From positions 40,640 through 104,639 of the forward strand of contig CAYZOV010000005.1 of assembly GCA_964480525.1 (NCBI GenBank): 64,000 nucleotides of DNA, read 5' to 3'. Every line of letters starts with the position of its first letter. Within the stretch, counting starts at the first letter, position 1. Positions 1 through 8,822 of the stretch are shown here, piece by piece. This DNA is from JAAZZIT01 sp964480525. GTDB taxonomy: Bacteria > Bacillota > Clostridia > Oscillospirales > Ruminococcaceae. A program made the position numbers and the translations under genes. Below the pieces are notes generated by a model, which saw only the letters and a list, made by a program, of their open reading frames with translations, had not been told where the DNA came from and searched no databases.

Positions 1-54
1 TTTATCAAACAAGCCTTTTAATTTATCAATAATTCTATCTGTATTATTCTTCAT
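1..54 (-). CDS. spoIIIAG: Stage III sporulation protein AG, N-terminus only (runs off window)
   Basis: Only the first 18 codons are inside the window, starting at the ATG at 52-54 and beginning MKNNTDRIIDKLKGLF. The call rests mainly on position: it overlaps the end of spoIIIAF by 11 bases in the order of the spoIIIA operon. SpoIIIAG is known as a ring-forming bitopic membrane protein of the mother-cell side of the SpoIIIA-SpoIIQ feeding-tube channel. The charged start that would precede a membrane helix is consistent with this, but the domain itself lies outside the window. Confidence 0.75.
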   Translation of the reverse strand, partial: MKNNTDRIIDKLKGLFDK

Positions 55-517
55 ATTTTACAAACTCCAAATTTATTTGTTCGCCTAACAAATCTTTTAT
101 AATTTTTTCAGCTTCGATTTTGTCCGATTCTTTAACCGAAATGGTTATATTTTTAATTTCTAAATAATTATATTCATCAAAAAAAGTTTCTATGACTATA
201 TCTTTGTATGTTAAACCGTTTTTGTCAAAATAGATTTTAAGGTTCTTTTCGGCGGTTTCTTCAATTTCGGTTACATACGCTTGCTGAATACTTTTGGACA
301 AATCCTCGCTTGATTCCATTGTTTGCATTGTCAAATCGTCAAACGAAAAATCAAACTGGATTTTGGTTAAAATTGAAATCATACTTACAAGCATGACAAG
401 TGACATTACATTTTTAAAACTTTTGTAAATATTTTGATTGGGCAAAATATTTTTCAAAACAAAGAACGCTATTCCAAGCATACACCCCACGAAAACCGCA
501 GTTTTTATTTCGTTCAA
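44..517 (-). CDS. spoIIIAF: Stage III sporulation protein AF
   Basis: A 157-residue protein with two N-terminal membrane helices (about residues 5-22 and 35-53) followed by a soluble domain ending in a beta-rich region, as in SpoIIIAF. That domain has the ring-building-motif fold in known structures and belongs to the SpoIIIA channel in the mother-cell-derived outer forespore membrane. It is shorter than the roughly 200 residues of the Bacillus subtilis protein. The start is TTG, preceded by AGGGTG seven bases upstream; no in-frame ATG is close. It sits between spoIIIAE (11 bases) and spoIIIAG (11-base overlap), which fixes the identity more than sequence alone. Confidence 0.88.
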   Translation of the reverse strand: MNEIKTAVFVGCMLGIAFFVLKNILPNQNIYKSFKNVMSLVMLVSMISILTKIQFDFSFDDLTMQTMESSEDLSKSIQQAYVTEIEETAEKNLKIYFDKNGLTYKDIVIETFFDEYNYLEIKNITISVKESDKIEAEKIIKDLLGEQINLEFVKYEE

Positions 518-528
518 AACATCACACC

Positions 529-1662
529 CTAAATTGAATTATTACATATAATCATCAACAACGCAGTTGAAATTATAAAAGATATACTTATACTGATTAT
601 GGTACTTAAACATATGGACATCAAAGACGAAATGTTTGACATAAACGAAGCCATTGCTTTTTCGTCGAGCATTTCAGATACAATTTCACAAAGATAGACC
701 GCCATTTTCATTACCAAAATCGCAATTATCGGCTTGACAGCAAGAAACAGAATAACAACTATTCCGACGGAACCTATTCCCGAACGAATTATGCCTAAAC
801 TTGATTTTAACGTTAAATACGTTTCAGACACCGCACCCCCGATAAAAGGAACGAAAGTTGACACAGCATATTTTGCCGTTTTTGTAGCAACCGTATCAGA
901 CGAAACCCCTATTACACTTTGAATACTCAAAACCGCCACAACAACAGTCATAAGCACCCCCAGAATCCATTGAATTATCTTTTTAATTCCGTTTATGACT
1001 TTTCCAAATGCCATTTCTTCGTTTATCGCCCCCACAATGGAAAAGCAAAGTGCATAACTCATAACCGGCAGAATTATGTTATTTGATAAGTACGCTATAA
1101 TCTGACAAATGCTGAACATTGTCACATTATAGGCTGTTCCCGACAGAGCATTGCCACTTGTTATAATAACGCTGGAATACACGGGAATATAGCAATTCAT
1201 AAACGTACTCATACATTCCAATGTGTTTACCACAGACGAAATGCACTCCTGAAAAGATGTTGTCAAAACAGTAGCACAGCATATCACAGAAATATATGAA
1301 AAGTTTTCTGTACAGCCACCCTTAGTCGGCACAAAATTTTTAACAACCGAACAAAGAATAATTACAGCAACCATTTTCGCCGTCAGTTTACCGATACCGC
1401 CGATATTAAGCCTTAATATTGAAAGTATTTTATCTAAAATATCTTCTGTTTTAATATTGGAAAACGTAGAAAAATCGTATATATCTATGTTTTCTTCTTC
1501 CAGTTCAGCGACAATTTCGCCGTCTATTCCCTGTTCAATTTTTTGAGAAAGTTCGTCTTGAATCTGTTGTAGTTGTTCATTTTCATCATTTTCGGCAAAC
1601 ACCGAAAAAGACGAAAAAAATATAACCGCAACCAACGACATTAACCCAACAATCTTTTTCAC
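529..1662 (-). CDS. spoIIIAE: Stage III sporulation protein AE
   Basis: A 377-residue polytopic membrane protein of the SpoIIIA complex made in the mother cell during engulfment. It opens with a signal-peptide-like segment (about 1-23), then a hydrophilic, acidic stretch, then about seven hydrophobic helices to the C-terminus, matching SpoIIIAE architecture and length. Translation starts at GTG two bases after the spoIIIAD stop, so the two are probably translationally coupled. Known role: component of the channel linking mother cell and forespore, needed for late forespore gene expression. Nothing looks truncated. Confidence 0.93.
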   Translation of the reverse strand: MKKIVGLMSLVAVIFFSSFSVFAENDENEQLQQIQDELSQKIEQGIDGEIVAELEEENIDIYDFSTFSNIKTEDILDKILSILRLNIGGIGKLTAKMVAVIILCSVVKNFVPTKGGCTENFSYISVICCATVLTTSFQECISSVVNTLECMSTFMNCYIPVYSSVIITSGNALSGTAYNVTMFSICQIIAYLSNNIILPVMSYALCFSIVGAINEEMAFGKVINGIKKIIQWILGVLMTVVVAVLSIQSVIGVSSDTVATKTAKYAVSTFVPFIGGAVSETYLTLKSSLGIIRSGIGSVGIVVILFLAVKPIIAILVMKMAVYLCEIVSEMLDEKAMASFMSNISSLMSICLSTIISISISFIISTALLMIICNNSI

Positions 1663-1664
1663 GT

Positions 1665-2054
1665 CTATATCAATATCCCTTCAATAATTGTCACCAAAGC
1701 GTTTATTATCGGCAAAGTAATTGACATAACAGAGATTTTGCCTGCTAATTCAACCACATTTGCAAGGCTGTTTTCTCCGCAATCTTTACAAGTATCTACA
1801 CCGATTTGCGTAATGTAACATATCCCTGCGGATTTAAAAAGTATTTCCATATACTCATGCGAAAGTTCGGCTTTTGAAAACAGGTCGGTTACGGTATTGT
1901 TTATCTGCGATATTTTCCCGATAATCACTAGCATTACCACAACAACGCCAACAAGGGAAATACCCACGGCAATTTCTTTGGTGTTTTTCTCAACGATTTT
2001 ACACAAAATTGACGCCGTTATACACAGTCCAACTATCAACACTATGTTCATCAT
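1665..2054 (-). CDS. spoIIIAD: Stage III sporulation protein AD
   Basis: A 129-residue protein with four hydrophobic segments, matching the usual length of about 130 for SpoIIIAD. A conserved-looking CKDCGENS segment lies between helices near residue 90. The ATG overlaps the spoIIIAC stop in an ATGA arrangement (4 bases), the classic coupling signal. It is a membrane component of the SpoIIIA feeding-tube complex, related in fold to SpoIIIAC. Confidence 0.93.
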   Translation of the reverse strand: MMNIVLIVGLCITASILCKIVEKNTKEIAVGISLVGVVVVMLVIIGKISQINNTVTDLFSKAELSHEYMEILFKSAGICYITQIGVDTCKDCGENSLANVVELAGKISVMSITLPIINALVTIIEGILI

Positions 2055-2248
2055 AACAACCCAAACGTCTGCTTAATGCTTTCAAAAAGAACGCCTATTT
2101 CCTTGACAATAATCATAAGTACCACAATCAAACCCGCAAGTGTAGTCATCATTGCCTGTTCATCTCTTTCCGCTCTTTTTAAAAGTTGGTTTAACACAGC
2201 AACAATTATTCCGATACCCGCAATTTTAAATATTAAATCTACTTCCAT
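2051..2248 (-). CDS. spoIIIAC: Stage III sporulation protein AC
   Basis: A 65-residue protein with two membrane helices (about 5-20 and 32-58) separated by a short charged loop KRAERDEQA, the typical size and layout of SpoIIIAC. It has a GGAGA ribosome binding site eight bases before ATG. Gene order AA-AB-AC-AD-AE-AF-AG is complete and collinear here, so the assignment is secure. It is one of the small integral membrane parts of the sporulation channel. Confidence 0.93.
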   Translation of the reverse strand: MEVDLIFKIAGIGIIVAVLNQLLKRAERDEQAMMTTLAGLIVVLMIIVKEIGVLFESIKQTFGLL

Positions 2249-2263
2249 ATTTTTTCTCCGTTA

Positions 2264-2716
2264 TCAAATTAGAATTAAGCATATAAAAATACCGCTAAGT
2301 ATACCTGAAGTACGATAAAGCTTGCATTTGTTACTTTTTTCGTTTTTCAGTTCATCATAACTTTCCGCAAAAAAACTTTTTACAATCTGAAGATACCTTA
2401 ATTGCCCTTGTAAATCGGTTAAACCGAATTGATTATAAAAATCAGACAACATTTCTTTTTCTTTTTGAGAAAGCAGGCTTTCTGAAAGATTTGTATTATC
2501 AAAAATTTCATACTGGGGTTTTATAAAAATCTTTTTAAATATTTCTTCTTTGGTCAGCACACCATACTCCAGTAGAATTTGCATTTCTTCAAGCATTTTA
2601 ATAACATTTCTAAGCATAACGCAATGAGTTTCTACATTTGAAGCATATTTAAACCCCAATGCCGTCGTGCAAATAATCACACCCAAAAATCCCGCAATTT
2701 TTATCATTATCTTCAC
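2264..2716 (-). CDS. spoIIIAB: Stage III sporulation protein AB
   Basis: A 150-residue protein with an N-terminal membrane helix, a long helical soluble region and a C-terminal hydrophobic segment ending in a short basic-free tail, as in SpoIIIAB (about 170 residues in Bacillus). The middle of the protein resembles the type II secretion GspF cytoplasmic domain fold known for SpoIIIAB. The GTG at 2716 is given; an ATG three codons in (2707) aligns better with the Bacillus N-terminus, and the ribosome binding sites do not decide between them. It follows spoIIIAA by 20 bases. Confidence 0.9.
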   Translation of the reverse strand: MKIMIKIAGFLGVIICTTALGFKYASNVETHCVMLRNVIKMLEEMQILLEYGVLTKEEIFKKIFIKPQYEIFDNTNLSESLLSQKEKEMLSDFYNQFGLTDLQGQLRYLQIVKSFFAESYDELKNEKSNKCKLYRTSGILSGIFICLILI

Positions 2717-2736
2717 TATCTTTCTGTAAAAGTTTT

Positions 2737-3663
2737 TTATGTAACAAGTTTAACAAGCCGTCCGCACATACTTCCTTTTCCCAGCAAAGCCACACAGTCA
2801 AAAACGCCGTCTTTCAAAAGTTTTGAAATAGTAACACGTTTTTTGGCTTCGTCGTAATCGTTGCAATGTGCCGTCGCAACAAGCTTAACCCCTGAATTTA
2901 TAACGTATTCCAAAGCTTTTGTATCTTCTTTGGAGCCTATTTCATCAACAACCAGTATTTCAGGCGACATTACTTTTACAGCAGTCATAATTCCGTCAAA
3001 CTTGTTATAAAAGCAAAAAACGTCGGTATAGTTTCCTATGTGGTTTTGCGCAATCCCGTTAATTGTTGATGAAATTTCGTTTCTCTCGTCGATAAGGGAA
3101 ATTCTGTGACTATTTCCTAAAGTGTTGCACAAATCTCTAAGAATCGTAGTTTTCCCCGAACACGGCGGTCCGATAATCAGCAGACTTTTTATTTCATCAG
3201 CAAAACATTTATTAAAAATTTCGTCGGAACAACCGAGTATTTCTCTGGCAATTCTGATATTTACGGCAGAAACGTCTTTTATTGTGTCTACGCTTCCCTC
3301 TCTCATAGGGTTCATTACAGCGTGTCCGCAAAAGCCGACCCTGTTACCGCCTTTTATGGTTATGAATCCCTGTGATATTTCACGTTTAAAACTATGAATT
3401 GAATTTTGAAAAGCGCTGTTAAACACAAAATCCATTTCTTCTTTATGTATTCTCATAGCATTTTGGCAATTTCTTGTTAAAACGCCGTTTTCCGTTACAA
3501 AATATTCCTTATCAAAAACAGTTACAGACAAAAACCTCGCTAATCTTAGGCGAATATCCTGAACACGATTTCGTTCAATATCAGGAATCTTTTCAACAGC
3601 ATTTCTTAATCGTATAGGTAAAATATCCAAAGCATACGCAAGTTTTGAATTTGACGCAAACAT
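2737..3663 (-). CDS. spoIIIAA: Stage III sporulation protein AA, AAA-type ATPase
   Basis: A 308-residue secretion-type ATPase, the only soluble enzyme of the SpoIIIA machine and its presumed motor at the mother-cell face of the channel. A Walker A motif GPPCSGKTT lies near residue 165, followed by LIDERNE and a Walker B-like ILVVDEIG near residue 235. The N-terminal part carries the R-rich KGGNRVGFCG region typical of SpoIIIAA. It is the first gene of the operon. A sigma-E-like promoter lies 32-60 bases upstream of the ATG, in line with mother-cell expression. Confidence 0.95.
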   Translation of the reverse strand: MFASNSKLAYALDILPIRLRNAVEKIPDIERNRVQDIRLRLARFLSVTVFDKEYFVTENGVLTRNCQNAMRIHKEEMDFVFNSAFQNSIHSFKREISQGFITIKGGNRVGFCGHAVMNPMREGSVDTIKDVSAVNIRIAREILGCSDEIFNKCFADEIKSLLIIGPPCSGKTTILRDLCNTLGNSHRISLIDERNEISSTINGIAQNHIGNYTDVFCFYNKFDGIMTAVKVMSPEILVVDEIGSKEDTKALEYVINSGVKLVATAHCNDYDEAKKRVTISKLLKDGVFDCVALLGKGSMCGRLVKLVT

Positions 3664-3694
3664 TTTTCAGTTATCCTTTCTGCTTATTTGTACA

Positions 3695-3723
3695 AGCTTA
3701 TGCTTATACAAAATGAAATATTC
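3695..3723 (-). promoter_or_regulatory. Sigma-E-type promoter of the spoIIIA operon
   Basis: On the minus strand GAATATTT (3716-3723) matches the sigma-E -35 consensus kmATATTt at every position. CATAAGCT (3695-3702) matches 6 of 8 positions of the -10 consensus CATACAmT, and the spacer is 13 bases. This is the mother-cell sigma factor known to drive spoIIIA in Bacillus. The assignment is by motif only. Confidence 0.65.
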
Positions 3724-3741
3724 TAAATTTAAAAATAAAAA

Positions 3742-3766
3742 AAAGCAAGGAAAAAATCCTTGCTTT
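3742..3766 (-). terminator. Intrinsic terminator of the 3784-4533 gene
   Basis: AAAGCAAGGA pairs with TCCTTGCTTT around a four-base loop. On the minus strand the hairpin is followed by a long T-rich run. It ends the zinc-ribbon gene and topoisomerase operon before the sigma-E-type promoter of spoIIIA. Confidence 0.85.
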
Positions 3767-3783
3767 TAACGTATTATTTGTTT

Positions 3784-4533
3784 TTAATAAATCCAATCCG
3801 GAACTTGTCTTTGTGTTGTTGAGTAAATATATTCAAGGTCGTTATCCAGCACCACGCTAAGCGTCATTCCCTGTTGGTCGTCGTATTCATTTTCGTAATA
3901 ATACCTGTAATCATACGAAACGGTCGTCGAAGTATAGGAAATAGCAAATGGGTCAATCTTAATTTCTTTGTTTACGGTCTTGAATCTATCGCCGATAACA
4001 AACTTATCCAGATTGATTTCCTTGTCGGTTTTTACACCTTTAGGATTACTTTTAAGCACCTTAAAGTCAACGTATTTGATTTCTTTTATTACGTCGTCAT
4101 CTGAAGAAAACACAAAAACAGCCCACTTAGGATAATTAACGCCGTCAATTTCCACAGCTTTTTCGGATTCGATAACATAATCAAATTCGCACAAAAAATT
4201 TACTGCGTCAAACTGTGATTCGTCGGCAAAATATTCGTCGGTTTCGTTTATAGCAACTTTAATCGGAGAATCAATATATTCTTTAAGTTCATCTGCAACA
4301 TTAAGACCCGTGTTATTATCCACTCTCTTAGCAATAATTATGACAACAAGAATAATAAGCAACGTTGCTATTGCACCGATTAAAAACTTGATTTTAACTT
4401 CTTTCGGAATCGGTTTTTTCTCTTTTTTTGAATGGCAATTTTTATGTTTTTTGTTTTTGCGGATTTTTTTGTCGCACACTTCACATCTAACAGAATTATC
4501 GGGAATTTCGCTTTTACATCTCGGACAAGTCAT
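3784..4533 (-). CDS. Zinc-ribbon membrane protein of unknown function
   Basis: I do not recognise a named family. The N-terminus carries a double-CxxC zinc ribbon (CPRCKSEIPDNSVRCEVC), then a very basic Lys-rich stretch, one membrane helix near residues 48-67, and an extracytoplasmic C-terminal domain of about 180 residues rich in Asp and Tyr. The start is placed at the ATG at 4533: an AAAGGA site lies nine bases before it but directly abuts the alternative ATG at 4542. It is 30 bases downstream of the topoisomerase A-subunit gene, likely the last gene of that operon. Zinc-ribbon plus helix proteins of this shape are common in Clostridia and their roles are mostly unknown. Confidence 0.75.
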   Translation of the reverse strand: MTCPRCKSEIPDNSVRCEVCDKKIRKNKKHKNCHSKKEKKPIPKEVKIKFLIGAIATLLIILVVIIIAKRVDNNTGLNVADELKEYIDSPIKVAINETDEYFADESQFDAVNFLCEFDYVIESEKAVEIDGVNYPKWAVFVFSSDDDVIKEIKYVDFKVLKSNPKGVKTDKEINLDKFVIGDRFKTVNKEIKIDPFAISYTSTTVSYDYRYYYENEYDDQQGMTLSVVLDNDLEYIYSTTQRQVPDWIY

Positions 4534-4563
4534 ATAAAACATTCCTTTCTGAACATAATTTTA

Positions 4564-6795
4564 TCACAAAGTTATCTGGTCAGGGTCCTCCATATCTTTT
4601 GCAAAACCTCCTGCTGCAGGAAGATTCTTAACCTTATATTTGCTAAGTTCTTTTGCCTTTTCTTCGGTAATCACATACGCTTTTTCAAGCAATGATTTTG
4701 CTTTCAGCGTCATTGCCTGCACACCTATTGTATCTCTGGTTGTCTTAGGCGATACCATAGCCGAATTAAACACTATAACACGGCCGTTTGTGGAACGGGT
4801 CATGATAAATTCGTTTTCTTCAACAAAAAGAATATCTACAAGCGGAGATTTTGCCGAATAAGCATTAGCAAGCTTTTTTCTGTTTGTTTTTGTTTCGTAA
4901 GCATTAAGCGGAACTTTGGCGATTTTTCCGTTTGCATAAAAGAACAGCAAATATCCCGAATAGTCATTTGTCGTAATCATCATTCTGACATTTTCCCCGT
5001 CGTCAAATCCCAACGTTGCGGCGATAAAATCACCCATAGCGCTGGCTTTTGTGTCGGCAAACTGCGAAGCTTTTGCTTTATAAACAGTCGCCTGGTCGGT
5101 GAAAAACAGAATTTCGGTTTTGTTTGTACCCTCAACCTCTTGTATAATTTCGTCGCCGTCTTTTAGCTTATGAACATTCGACATACGCAAGGATTGTGGA
5201 GTAATTTTTTTGAAATATCCGCTTCGGGACAAGAAGAATTTACAAGCATAATCAGGCGTTTCTTCAATTATTTCTTCATCATCTTCAACAGTTTCCAAAA
5301 TAAGAGTTTTTCTCGGCTGTCCGTATTTTTTAGAAACCTCTTTAAGTTGTTCGATAATCAAATTCTTAATTCTTCGGTCACTTTGCAGAATATCTTCAAG
5401 GTCTTGAATTTCTTTAATCAAATCTTCAATTTCGGAAGTGCGCTTTAAAATGTACTCTCGGTTAAGGTGTCTAAGCTTAATTTCCGCTACATATTCCGCC
5501 TGAATTTCGTCAATAGAAAATCCAATCATAAGGTTTGGCACAACTTCAGCTTCTTCTTCGGTTTCACGAACAATTCTGATAGCCTTGTCAATATCCAAAA
5601 GAATAAGTTCAAGACCTTTTAAAAGATGAAGCTTGTCCTTTTTCTTTTTAAGGTCAAAAACTATGCCACGTTTTATACATTCCTTTCTAAATTCAACCCA
5701 TTCTTTCAAAATATCATAAACGCCCAAAACCTTTGGGTATCCGTGAACAAGAATGTTAAAATTGCAGGAATATGTGTCTTGCAAAGGTGTGCATTTGTAA
5801 AGCTTGTTCATGAATTTGTCTGGGTCAATACCACGTTTGAGGTCAATGGCGATTTTCAAACCGTTAAGGTCTGTTTCGTCACGAATAGCTGTGATTTCTC
5901 TGATTTTTCCAAGCTTAACAAGTGAAATAACCTTTTCAATTATAGCTTCGATTGTGGTTGTTGCCGGGATTTCCGTTATTTCGATACAATTTGAAGATTT
6001 ATCATAATTATATCTGGCACGAAGTTTAACAGAGCCACGACCCGTTTTGTAAATTTTATCCAGTTCTTCCTCGTCATAAATCATGAACGCACCGCCTGCA
6101 AAGTCAGGGCCTTTAAGTGTTTCCAATGCGTTAAAGTCAGGATTTCGCATAAGATTTATGGTTGTTTCGCAAATTTCCGAAAGATTAAACGAACAGATAG
6201 AGCTAGCCATAGAAACGCCGATACCCACGTTTGCATTTACGAGAACAGACGGATAAGTAACGGGCAAAAGCGACGGTTCCATAAGTGTATTATCATAGTT
6301 AGGCACAAAATCCACGGTATCCTTGTCGATTTCTCGGAAAAGTTCATTACAGATAGGTTCAAGTTTTGCTTCGGTGTAACGAGAAGCGGCATAAGCCATA
6401 TTTTTAGAATAAGCTTTTCCGAAGTTTCCTTTACTCAACACATACGGGTGCAGCAAAGATTCATTTCCCCTTGCAAGACGCACCATTGTTTCGTAAATTG
6501 CACTGTCGCCATGAGGGTTAAGCTTCATTGTTTGTCCGACAATATTTGCAGATTTAGTAAGCGAACCTGTAAGCAGACCCATTTTATACATGGTATACAA
6601 AAGCTTTCTGTGCGACGGTTTAAATCCGTCAATTTCGGGAAAAGCTCGGGATACAATTACACTCATTGCATAAGGCATATAATTTTTTTCCAAAGTGACG
6701 GTAATAGGCTCCTCAACCACCGTTCCCGCACCTTCGATATACGCATTTGATTTTACAACAGGTTTATTTTCAATTTCTTTTTTCTTTCTTGCCAT
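4564..6795 (-). CDS. DNA gyrase/topoisomerase IV-like subunit A (divergent)
   Basis: A 743-residue type IIA topoisomerase A subunit, the breakage-reunion partner of the B subunit encoded just upstream. Near the N-terminus is YAMSVIVSRAFPEIDGFKP, close to the family motif. The PHGDSAIYETMVR helix that holds the quinolone-contact residues (Ser98, Glu102) and the AASRYTEAKL active site with catalytic Tyr140 are intact. The loop before the active site lacks the usual DGDSAAAMRYTE wording, and I see no GyrA box (QRRGGKG-like) in the C-terminal beta-propeller region. A decatenase-like, ParC-type role is therefore more likely than supercoiling, but this is inference. The ribosome binding site is unusually far from the ATG (see separate entry). 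Confidence 0.9.
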   Translation of the reverse strand: MARKKKEIENKPVVKSNAYIEGAGTVVEEPITVTLEKNYMPYAMSVIVSRAFPEIDGFKPSHRKLLYTMYKMGLLTGSLTKSANIVGQTMKLNPHGDSAIYETMVRLARGNESLLHPYVLSKGNFGKAYSKNMAYAASRYTEAKLEPICNELFREIDKDTVDFVPNYDNTLMEPSLLPVTYPSVLVNANVGIGVSMASSICSFNLSEICETTINLMRNPDFNALETLKGPDFAGGAFMIYDEEELDKIYKTGRGSVKLRARYNYDKSSNCIEITEIPATTTIEAIIEKVISLVKLGKIREITAIRDETDLNGLKIAIDLKRGIDPDKFMNKLYKCTPLQDTYSCNFNILVHGYPKVLGVYDILKEWVEFRKECIKRGIVFDLKKKKDKLHLLKGLELILLDIDKAIRIVRETEEEAEVVPNLMIGFSIDEIQAEYVAEIKLRHLNREYILKRTSEIEDLIKEIQDLEDILQSDRRIKNLIIEQLKEVSKKYGQPRKTLILETVEDDEEIIEETPDYACKFFLSRSGYFKKITPQSLRMSNVHKLKDGDEIIQEVEGTNKTEILFFTDQATVYKAKASQFADTKASAMGDFIAATLGFDDGENVRMMITTNDYSGYLLFFYANGKIAKVPLNAYETKTNRKKLANAYSAKSPLVDILFVEENEFIMTRSTNGRVIVFNSAMVSPKTTRDTIGVQAMTLKAKSLLEKAYVITEEKAKELSKYKVKNLPAAGGFAKDMEDPDQITL

Positions 6796-6829
6796 TTTAG
6801 ATTTAGTTCTATTTAAGAACGTTCCTCCT
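6796..6829 (-). promoter_or_regulatory. Distant ribosome binding site with intervening hairpin
   Basis: The strong AGGAGGAAC site (6821-6829) is 25 bases from the ATG of the topoisomerase A gene, too far for normal initiation. Between them the minus strand reads GTTCT-taaat-AGAAC, a perfect 5-bp stem with a 5-base loop (6806-6820). Folding it out would leave about 10 bases, close to optimal spacing. There is no in-frame ATG, GTG or TTG nearer the site. Confidence 0.5.
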
Positions 6830-6839
6830 ATAATTTTAA

Positions 6840-8822
6840 TTAGCTAATATCTGCCATTTCCAAATAATCAACGCCGTTATTGGAAATAAATTCTTTTCTC
6901 GCAGGAAGATTATCACCCAAAAGCATATCAAACATAAACGCAGTATGTTCAATATCGTCAGGGTTAATTTTTATCAAACGTCTTGTTTCAGGATTCATTG
7001 TGGTTAAAGCCATCATTTCGGCGTCATTTTCACCAAGTCCCTTTGAACGTTGGATAGTAAATTTCTTGTCGCCGATAAGATTTAAAATCTTCACCTTTTC
7101 GTTTTCGTCATACGCAAAGTAGGTCTTTTCCTTTGTTGTAATTTCAAAAAGAGGTGATTCGGCAATATAAACGTACCCCTCGTTGATAAGCGTTGGAGTA
7201 AGTCTGTAAAGCATAGTCAAAATAAGAGTTCTAATCTGGAATCCGTCATAATCTGCGTCGGTACAGATTACGATTTTATTCCATTTAAGCTGGTCAAGGT
7301 TAAACAGCGAAAGTTCTTTGTTTGCCTTTGTTTTAACTTCTACGCCACAACCCAAAACTTTAATAAGGTCGGTGATAATTTCGTTTTTGAAAATTTTATC
7401 ATAATCGGCTTTAAGACAGTTTAGAATTTTACCTCTAACAGGTATAACAGCCTGAAATTCGCTGTCACGAGCCATTTTTACAGAACCGAGAGCCGAATCG
7501 CCCTCCACGATATAAAGTTCACGTTTTGTCAAATCCTTTGAACGGCAGTCAACGAATTTCTGAACCGAGTTCATCATGTCAATTGTACCCGAAAGTTTCT
7601 TTTTAATATTAAGTCTGGACTTTTCGGCACTTTCACGGCTACGCTTATTCACCATAATTTGTTCGCATATTTTTATTGCTTCGTCAGGATTTTCGATAAA
7701 ATACACTTCCAAATTATGCTTGATAAAATCAGTCATGCACTCTTGAATGAACTTGTTTGTAATTGATTTTTTCGTCTGGTTTTCATACGAAGTCTGGGTT
7801 GAAAAATTGCTTGATACAAGCACCAAACAATCCTCAATATCTTCAAACTTTATCTTGCTTTCGTTTTTGTTATATTTGTTATTGGTTTTTAAATAGTTAT
7901 CAATCTGATAAACAAAAGCGTTTCTCACAGCCTTGTCAGGCGAACCGCCGTGTTCAAGAAAACTGGAGTTATGATAATACTCTATTTTTTTAACCTTATT
8001 TGAAAAAGTAAACGACATCAAAAGCTTAACTTTGTATTCGGGTAAATCCTCTCTGTCTTTGCCCTTTCTCTCACCCGTCCACGTCTGAATAGATGTGAGA
8101 TGTTCCCCGTCAACAATTTCATTTACATAATCTTCAATACCGTTTTCGTAAAAATAAGTATCTTCTTCAAAAGTGCCGTTTTCTGTTTGGTTTCTGAAAA
8201 CAAACTTTATTTTAGGGTTAATAACAGCTTGCTTTTTCAAAATATCCTGATAATACTCTTTGTCAATTTCTATATCGGTGAAAACTTCAAGGTCGGGTTT
8301 CCAACGGGTTTTTGTACCCGTTTTCTTCTTTCCCGTTTCTTCTTTTTTCAAACCGCCTACGTTATTTCCTTTTTCAAAATGTAGGCTATATTTAAATCCG
8401 TCACGGTTTACTTCAACGTCCATAAATTCGGAAGAATACTGTGTAGCACAGGCACCTAGTCCGTTTAATCCCAACGAATACTCATAATTATCTCCGTCAT
8501 TATTATATTTACCGCCGGCGTAAAGTTCGCAATAAACAAGTTCCCAGTTATACTTCCCCTCGGATTTGTTAAAATCCACAGGACAACCACGTCCGAAGTC
8601 CTCAATTTCGATAACATTATTGTTAAACCTTGTTACAATAATTTTGTCGCCATGCCCATCTCTTGCTTCGTCGATTGAGTTTGACAAAATTTCAAATATA
8701 GAGTGCTTGCAACCGTCCAAACCGTCCGAACCGAAAATAACCCCCGGACGTTTTCTAACTCTGTCGGCACCTTTAAGTGATACTATCGCTTCGTTGTCAT
8801 ATACCTGAGTTTTCTTAGCCAT
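6840..8822 (-). CDS. DNA gyrase/topoisomerase IV-like subunit B (divergent)
   Basis: A 660-residue ATPase subunit that pairs with the A subunit downstream (44 bases away). In order it has a GHKL ATPase domain (RKRPGVIFG, EILSNSIDEA, DFGRGCPV, then GLNGLGACA as the ATP lid), a transducer with the QTK lysine, and a TOPRIM domain with catalytic EGDSA and metal-binding DADYDG. Several positions differ from GyrB/ParE norms, for example DADYDGFQI where DADVDGAHI is usual. The start is the ATG at 8822, with AAAGGA nine bases upstream; a longer open frame to 8978 would add a cysteine-rich leader that only mirrors the upstream gene. It overlaps that gene by 8 bases. Confidence 0.9.
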   Translation of the reverse strand: MAKKTQVYDNEAIVSLKGADRVRKRPGVIFGSDGLDGCKHSIFEILSNSIDEARDGHGDKIIVTRFNNNVIEIEDFGRGCPVDFNKSEGKYNWELVYCELYAGGKYNNDGDNYEYSLGLNGLGACATQYSSEFMDVEVNRDGFKYSLHFEKGNNVGGLKKEETGKKKTGTKTRWKPDLEVFTDIEIDKEYYQDILKKQAVINPKIKFVFRNQTENGTFEEDTYFYENGIEDYVNEIVDGEHLTSIQTWTGERKGKDREDLPEYKVKLLMSFTFSNKVKKIEYYHNSSFLEHGGSPDKAVRNAFVYQIDNYLKTNNKYNKNESKIKFEDIEDCLVLVSSNFSTQTSYENQTKKSITNKFIQECMTDFIKHNLEVYFIENPDEAIKICEQIMVNKRSRESAEKSRLNIKKKLSGTIDMMNSVQKFVDCRSKDLTKRELYIVEGDSALGSVKMARDSEFQAVIPVRGKILNCLKADYDKIFKNEIITDLIKVLGCGVEVKTKANKELSLFNLDQLKWNKIVICTDADYDGFQIRTLILTMLYRLTPTLINEGYVYIAESPLFEITTKEKTYFAYDENEKVKILNLIGDKKFTIQRSKGLGENDAEMMALTTMNPETRRLIKINPDDIEHTAFMFDMLLGDNLPARKEFISNNGVDYLEMADIS

